Both the position numbers and the translations under genes were made by a program. A stretch of DNA of 64,000 bases. Source: Chloroflexota bacterium (GTDB taxonomy: Bacteria > Chloroflexota > UBA6077 > CF-72). Positions 59,679 through 64,000 of the stretch are shown one piece after another; the stretch's first letter is position 1, and every line of letters begins with the position of its first letter. Where the stretch lies: NCBI GenBank assembly GCA_016191465.1, contig JACPOP010000014.1, positions 211,761 to 275,760 on the forward strand, written 5' to 3'. The notes beneath the pieces are model-generated. The model had not been told where the DNA came from. It worked only from the letters and a program-made list of their open reading frames with translations, and searched no databases.

Positions 59679-61085
59679 ATGCGCGATTGGCTGCAACACG
59701 TCGACGCCCTGGGTGAGCTGAAAGTCCTGGAGGGCGTTGATTGGCAGGAGAACATCGGCCGGATCGCCGAGATGCTGGTGCACTCGGATGGCGCACCAGC
59801 CGTGTTGATCGACAAGGTACCGGGGTACCCCGAGGGGTACCGGATCCTGCTCAATGCCCAGGGTGAGCGCCCGCGCGTGGCCGTGAGCCTGGGCCTTCCC
59901 GCGGACATCGGCGCCTTCGAGCTGATGGACGAGTGGGAACGGCGCATGGACACCGTCAAGCCGGTCGCGCCCACGGTCGTGGAGTCAGGACCGATCACGG
60001 AGAACGTCTTCGAGGGCGACGACGTGGACGTGACGAAGTTCCCCGCGCCCAAGTGGCACGAGCTGGACGGCGGCCGGTACCTGGGAACGGGCGTGGGGAT
60101 CATCACCAAGGACCCCGAGTCGGACTGGGTCAACATGGGCACCTACCGGGTGATGGTCCACGATCGGAACCACACCGGCCTGTACATCTCGCCCGGCAAG
60201 CACGGGATGATCCATCGCAACAAGTACTTCGAGCGCGGCGAGCCGATGCCGGCCGTGATCGTGCCGGGCATGGACCCACTGCTGTTCATTGCAAGCTGCC
60301 TGGAGATGCCGCCGAACATGGACGAGCTAGCCTGGGTCGGCGGGATGCGCGGCAAGCCGCTCGACGTGATCCAGGGCAAATACACTGGCCTGCCCATCCC
60401 GGCGCGTGCCGAGATTGCACTGGAAGGTTTCCTGCACGGCGACCAGAAGCGGCTGGAGGGTCCGTTTGGCGAGTGGACGGGCTACTACGCGTCGGCCTCA
60501 CGGGAGGAGCCGGTCTTCGAGGTGAAGGCGCTCTACCACCGCAACGACCCCATCATCCTCGGCGTGCCGCCGGAGAAGCCGCCGTACGAGGCGCATCGCT
60601 TTCGGCAGTACCTGCGCAGCGCCAACCTGCGCCGCGAGCTGCGCCTGGCGGGCGTGCCGGACGTGGTGGGTGCGTGGTGCCACACCGTCGGCGGCTGTCG
60701 GTTGTTCAACGTGGTGGCGATCAAGCAGCGCTACCCCGGCCATGCGCGCCAGGCGGGGCACATCGCCAGCCAGACCCGCGCCGGTGCCTACCTGGGCCGC
60801 ATCACCGTGGTGGTCGACGAGGACATCGACATCACGGACCTGAACGAGGTGATCTGGGCCGTCTGCACCCGCGCCGACCCCGAGCGTGACCTGGACCTCA
60901 TCCACCGCGCCTGGAGCGGTCCGCTGGACCCGGCTATCGAGCCCGGCAAGAAGGGCTTCAACAGCCGCATGATTATTGACGCGACGCGGCCCTGGGAGTG
61001 GCGCGACCAGTTTCCCCCGGCCATCGGGCCCACACCGGAGGAGAAGCGGATCACCCGCGAGCGCTGGGACTGGCTGCTTAAGTGA
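59679..61085 (+). CDS. UbiD-family decarboxylase
   Basis: A protein of 468 residues. MRDWLQHVDALGELKVLEGV is the usual start. MGTYRVMVHDRNHTGLYISPGKHG belongs to the prenylated-FMN site, and ALEGFLHGDQKRLEGPFGEWTGYY includes catalytic Glu positions. The enzyme reversibly decarboxylates aromatic or unsaturated acids. No UbiX-type prenyl-FMN synthase lies in the window. The stop overlaps the class II aldolase start by 4 bases, so the two are translationally coupled. Confidence 0.88.
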   Translation: MRDWLQHVDALGELKVLEGVDWQENIGRIAEMLVHSDGAPAVLIDKVPGYPEGYRILLNAQGERPRVAVSLGLPADIGAFELMDEWERRMDTVKPVAPTVVESGPITENVFEGDDVDVTKFPAPKWHELDGGRYLGTGVGIITKDPESDWVNMGTYRVMVHDRNHTGLYISPGKHGMIHRNKYFERGEPMPAVIVPGMDPLLFIASCLEMPPNMDELAWVGGMRGKPLDVIQGKYTGLPIPARAEIALEGFLHGDQKRLEGPFGEWTGYYASASREEPVFEVKALYHRNDPIILGVPPEKPPYEAHRFRQYLRSANLRRELRLAGVPDVVGAWCHTVGGCRLFNVVAIKQRYPGHARQAGHIASQTRAGAYLGRITVVVDEDIDITDLNEVIWAVCTRADPERDLDLIHRAWSGPLDPAIEPGKKGFNSRMIIDATRPWEWRDQFPPAIGPTPEEKRITRERWDWLLK

Positions 61086-61822
61086 CGCACTCGCCTCCTG
61101 CCTCTGGCGCGGTCATCGTTGCGCCCACGCCCACGGTCGATCAGCTCCGCGAGCTGGTCGCCAAGGCGTGCCGAATCCTGTACCAGCAGGGACTTTCCGA
61201 TTACCTGGGGCATCCCAGCGCGCGCATTCCCGGCACGGACCTGGTTGTCATCAAGCCAAAGCACTCGCCGCGGGTGCGTGGCATGGACACCATGCGCCCC
61301 GAGCACATGGTGATCATCGACCTGGAGGGCAACCTGGTTGAGGGCGAGGAGATCCCACCAACCGAGCGGTTCATCCACACCGAGATCTACCGGGCCCGGC
61401 CTGACGTCGCGTCGGTGGTACACACCCACCAGCCCCAGGCCACGCTGGCCGGCGTGATCGAGCTGCCGATCCTGCCGGTGCTGCACGTGGCGGCGCCGCT
61501 GCTTGAGCAGCCCGTTCCCCTGTGGCCGGTAGCCGAGCTGGTGGTTGACAGTCGGCTTGGGGCGGAGCTCGCGACGGCCCTCGGTCAAGCGTCGCTCTGC
61601 CACCTGCAGGGGCATGGCATCGTCAGCGTCGCGGGTTCCGTGGAAGAGGCCACGCTGGGGGCGATCCACCTGGAGCAGCTCGCCGAGGTGTGCGTCAAGG
61701 CCGCCCAGACGGGCCGCTCGCCGCGCGTCATTCCGACCGACCAGATCGCCAACCTGCGGAAGCGGCTCGCGTCGCCGGCCGGCCGCTGGGCGTACTACGC
61801 GGAGCTTGCAGGCGCGCTGTAG
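61082..61822 (+). CDS. Class II aldolase/adducin-family protein coupled to UbiD
   Basis: A protein of 246 residues. GLSDYLGHPSARIPGTDLVVIKP, ERFIHTEIYRARPDVASVVHTHQ and CHLQGHGIVSVAG show the Zn ligands. It is a close paralogue of 37444-38202. The GTG at 61082 overlaps the UbiD stop (GTGA), so both proteins likely act in one step series. Confidence 0.86.
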   Translation: MTHSPPASGAVIVAPTPTVDQLRELVAKACRILYQQGLSDYLGHPSARIPGTDLVVIKPKHSPRVRGMDTMRPEHMVIIDLEGNLVEGEEIPPTERFIHTEIYRARPDVASVVHTHQPQATLAGVIELPILPVLHVAAPLLEQPVPLWPVAELVVDSRLGAELATALGQASLCHLQGHGIVSVAGSVEEATLGAIHLEQLAEVCVKAAQTGRSPRVIPTDQIANLRKRLASPAGRWAYYAELAGAL

Positions 61823-61957
61823 GACGTGCTTGCTCCGGGCCAGCCGGTGCGCGGTTCGTGGCACTGCACGGACGGTCCCCGACGGGCCGCCACGACGTGC
61901 CTGGACGCCCGATGCACCTTGTCACAATGACGGGCTGCCTCGGATCATGAGCGCCAC

Positions 61958-63196
61958 ATGCCGCTAAGGGGCCTTCTTTCAGCGCTCCGCTCCGATCCCC
62001 AGGCGCGGAGCCTGGCACGCGCGTGCGCCGCGGTCTTCCTGCTGAACGCGGCCGACGCGGGCGTTTCGACCGTCGCCCCGGCGTTCCTGAGCGCACTCGG
62101 ATATCCACTCGCAAGCATAGGCCTGCTGCTGTCGATCTACGCGGTTGCAAGCCTCGTATCCAGACTCCCGGCTGGAATCCTGGCGGATGGGCGTCGCGCC
62201 CGACTGTGGTTCTCCGTCAGTTGTGTCGTACTCGCCATCTCGCTGACGCTGTACCCCGTGGCGACCGAATCCTGGTCCTTCTGGGCCGTGCGCGGTGTCC
62301 ACGGCCTCTCGTATGGCACGGCCACCACGCTCAACCTGGCAGTGGTGCTCACTCTCGGCAGCGGCCAGGGGCGCGCCCGCGCCATGGGGCTGTACGCGGC
62401 CGCCATGGCCGCGGGGTACACGCTCGGAAATCTGCTCGGCGGCGCCCTGGCGGACCTGACGGGCTATGGCGCGACGTTTGTGGCGATCGGGGTGTTCCCG
62501 CTGCTCGCGACGTTCTTTGGCAGTACCATCGCGGCGCCCGCTGCTGCCAAGGCCTCCACGGGAGTGCGGACGCACTGGCTGAGAGTGCTCCGCGGTCGCG
62601 AGGTGCGAGGGGTGCTGCTGCTGGCGATTTCCATCAACCTCATCCATACGGCGTGGGGCACGCTGTTTCCGCTGTACGCCATCAGCATCGGGGCAGGCCT
62701 GTCCCTGGCGGGCGGCGTGCGCGCCACCCACGCCTTCACGAACACCATCACGCGACCGTTCGGCGAGGGGCTCGTGCGGCGATTTGGCGCGTCGGGGATG
62801 GCAATTCTCGGTTTACTGCTGTACGCCGTGGGCGTATTCAGCCTACCGCTCACCACCATCCCAATCGTGCTTCTTGCGTTAGCCGTCGTTATCGGCGCGG
62901 GCCGCGCGAGCGCCTATCTCGCCAATATCGTCACGACTTCGGAGCTTGCCGAGCGAGGTATTGTGAACCGGGGCGTTGCCTCCGCACTCATGACGCTTGG
63001 TGGCGATCTCGGCTCCATCCTCGCTCCGATTGTGGCGGGAGCCGCCGCCGGCCGGTTCGGGATAGGACCTGCCATGCAGGGGATGGCCGTGTCCATTACG
63101 GCCCTCGGCATCCTCGGCGTGGTGACCTCGCGGCCATCGTCCGCCCCGGACCCTGCCGACTCGTCGGCAGAGCTCGCACGTGTAGCACCGCGCTAA
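61958..63196 (+). CDS. MFS transporter
   Basis: A protein of 412 residues with about 12 hydrophobic segments. SLVSRLPAGILADGRRARLWF is the loop 2-3 motif. It is paralogous to the carrier at 35528-36760; both are linked to class II aldolase genes, suggesting related substrates. It follows the aldolase by 135 bases and converges on the last gene with only 10 bases between stops. Confidence 0.85.
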   Translation: MPLRGLLSALRSDPQARSLARACAAVFLLNAADAGVSTVAPAFLSALGYPLASIGLLLSIYAVASLVSRLPAGILADGRRARLWFSVSCVVLAISLTLYPVATESWSFWAVRGVHGLSYGTATTLNLAVVLTLGSGQGRARAMGLYAAAMAAGYTLGNLLGGALADLTGYGATFVAIGVFPLLATFFGSTIAAPAAAKASTGVRTHWLRVLRGREVRGVLLLAISINLIHTAWGTLFPLYAISIGAGLSLAGGVRATHAFTNTITRPFGEGLVRRFGASGMAILGLLLYAVGVFSLPLTTIPIVLLALAVVIGAGRASAYLANIVTTSELAERGIVNRGVASALMTLGGDLGSILAPIVAGAAAGRFGIGPAMQGMAVSITALGILGVVTSRPSSAPDPADSSAELARVAPR

Positions 63197-63206
63197 TGCA
63201 ACCAGC

Positions 63207-63938
63207 TCAGCCCAGCCCGGCCCGCCGGGCACGGGTGGCGTAATACTGCCAGGTCTTGTCCAGGCCGCGCCCCCAGTTGCCCGCGGCCACGTCGCGCAGC
63301 TCCTCATCGGTGTAGCCAGCCGGGTCGCCAATCTGCAGGGCCAGGTGGGCTCGGGCCGCGTTCTCTTCCAGGTAGATGCTGCCGGCAAACGCCTGCCGCA
63401 CGTCGGCGCCTACCACCACCGCGCCGTGGGCGCGCATGAGACAGGCCGAGCCCGTACCCAGGGCGGCCGCGAGCGCATCGCCGGAGCCGGCGGTGCGAAC
63501 GTGGCGAGGGTTCGGATACACCGGCACCGCCCCCGGCCCCAGGAAGGCGGCGTAGTTCGTGATGGGGAACAGCGGTCGGCCGGCGATCGTGAAGACCACG
63601 ACCATCCGCGCGTGGATGTGCGAGACGCTCATCACGTCAGGGCGAGCCCGGTACAGCTGCGTGTGTATGAACACCTCGCTTGGCGGGCGGTCGTCGCCCT
63701 CGATCACGTGGCCGTCGAGGTCCACCGTCAGCAGACTTTCAGGAGTGACCTCGTAGCGCGCGAGGGTGTGCGGGTGGATGAGCAGCCAGTCCGGCCGTTC
63801 AGGGTGGCGGGCGCTGATATGGCCGCTCTGGTCGAAGAGACCCTCGTTCGCCAGCATGCGGCAGGCCAGCGCCAACTGCTCGCGGAGCGCGCCGGTCGAA
63901 GCCCGGGGCTCCGACGCTGCTTCCTGGTTTGTGCTCAC
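63207..63938 (-). CDS. Class II aldolase/adducin-family protein
   Basis: A protein of 243 residues. NEGLFDQSGHISARHPERPDWLLIHP, EVFIHTQLYRARPDVMSVSHIHA with the metal ligands HIH, and MRAHGAVVVG with the third His. It is more distant from the other two aldolases and begins with a different N-terminus. GTG 63938 is the start; a weak GCATG-type sequence lies directly upstream (about 63941-63956). Confidence 0.85.
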   Translation of the reverse strand: MSTNQEAASEPRASTGALREQLALACRMLANEGLFDQSGHISARHPERPDWLLIHPHTLARYEVTPESLLTVDLDGHVIEGDDRPPSEVFIHTQLYRARPDVMSVSHIHARMVVVFTIAGRPLFPITNYAAFLGPGAVPVYPNPRHVRTAGSGDALAAALGTGSACLMRAHGAVVVGADVRQAFAGSIYLEENAARAHLALQIGDPAGYTDEELRDVAAGNWGRGLDKTWQYYATRARRAGLG

Positions 63939-64000
63939 CGCATGATTGTGCGCGAGCGCGAAGTGAAGGGTCGGCGCGGCGCCATTTCACTCGAAAGGCG

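Noticed and set aside
63941..63956. A tenth operator copy before the last aldolase
   Set aside because: GCATGATTGTGCGC has one half-site, but its second half is shifted by a base, so it is too weak to count.

Overview
The window is high-GC bacterial DNA, densely coding on both strands, with many GTG and TTG starts. No rRNA, tRNA, phage, transposase or CRISPR was recognised. An F420-dependent glucose-6-phosphate dehydrogenase, molybdenum hydroxylases, luciferase-like oxidoreductases, many toxin-antitoxin pairs and many MFS carriers in GC-rich DNA suggest a Chloroflexota-type (or actinobacterial) chromosome. This taxonomic guess is inference.

Layout. 0-3 kb: the end of a xanthine-dehydrogenase-family large subunit, a phosphoribosyltransferase and a geranylgeranyl-reductase-like flavoprotein. 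3-4.5 kb: an XRE regulator, an Rhs remnant and a VapBC pair. 4.6-8.7 kb: histidine kinase and response regulator, a signal-peptide-sized microprotein and an HD-GYP protein. 9-18.2 kb: a tightly overlapping purine operon purQ-purL-purF-purM-purN-purH followed by a second, stand-alone AICAR transformylase. 18.5-21.8 kb: aspartate dehydrogenase, a small conserved protein, an AAC(3)-family acetyltransferase and FGD.

22-64 kb is an accessory, catabolic-looking region: three double-cupin proteins, an IMPase-like/ADP-ribosylglycohydrolase fusion, gamma-glutamyltransferase, SDR, alpha/beta hydrolase, LLM oxidoreductase, two M20-family hydrolases, an isochorismatase-type amidohydrolase, a VOC protein, three class II aldolases, an ABC importer, four MFS carriers, a DUF6282-like amidohydrolase, a dihydroorotase/allantoinase-type hydrolase, a GntR/FCD regulator, a four-gene molybdenum hydroxylase operon (coxGSML-like), RidA, EutA and a UbiD-type decarboxylase. 

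The main new observation is that nine intergenic sites between 22.87 and 59.32 kb share a TTGCATG-centred, usually palindromic motif (about TTGCATnnnnnATGCAA). They lie just upstream of nearly every catabolic operon, often touching the start codon. One lies between the hydrolase operon and the only GntR/FCD gene in the window. I propose that these operons form one regulon for uptake and stepwise hydroxylation, hydrolysis and decarboxylation of an unidentified, probably nitrogen-containing compound.

Other notable points: the full-length PurH has lost the conserved Asn of its transformylase domain while its stand-alone neighbour keeps it; several toxin-antitoxin loci are broken by single amber codons or truncation; and a family of heptanucleotide repeat cassettes (GTTCCAA)n sits between co-directional genes and sometimes supplies their start codons.
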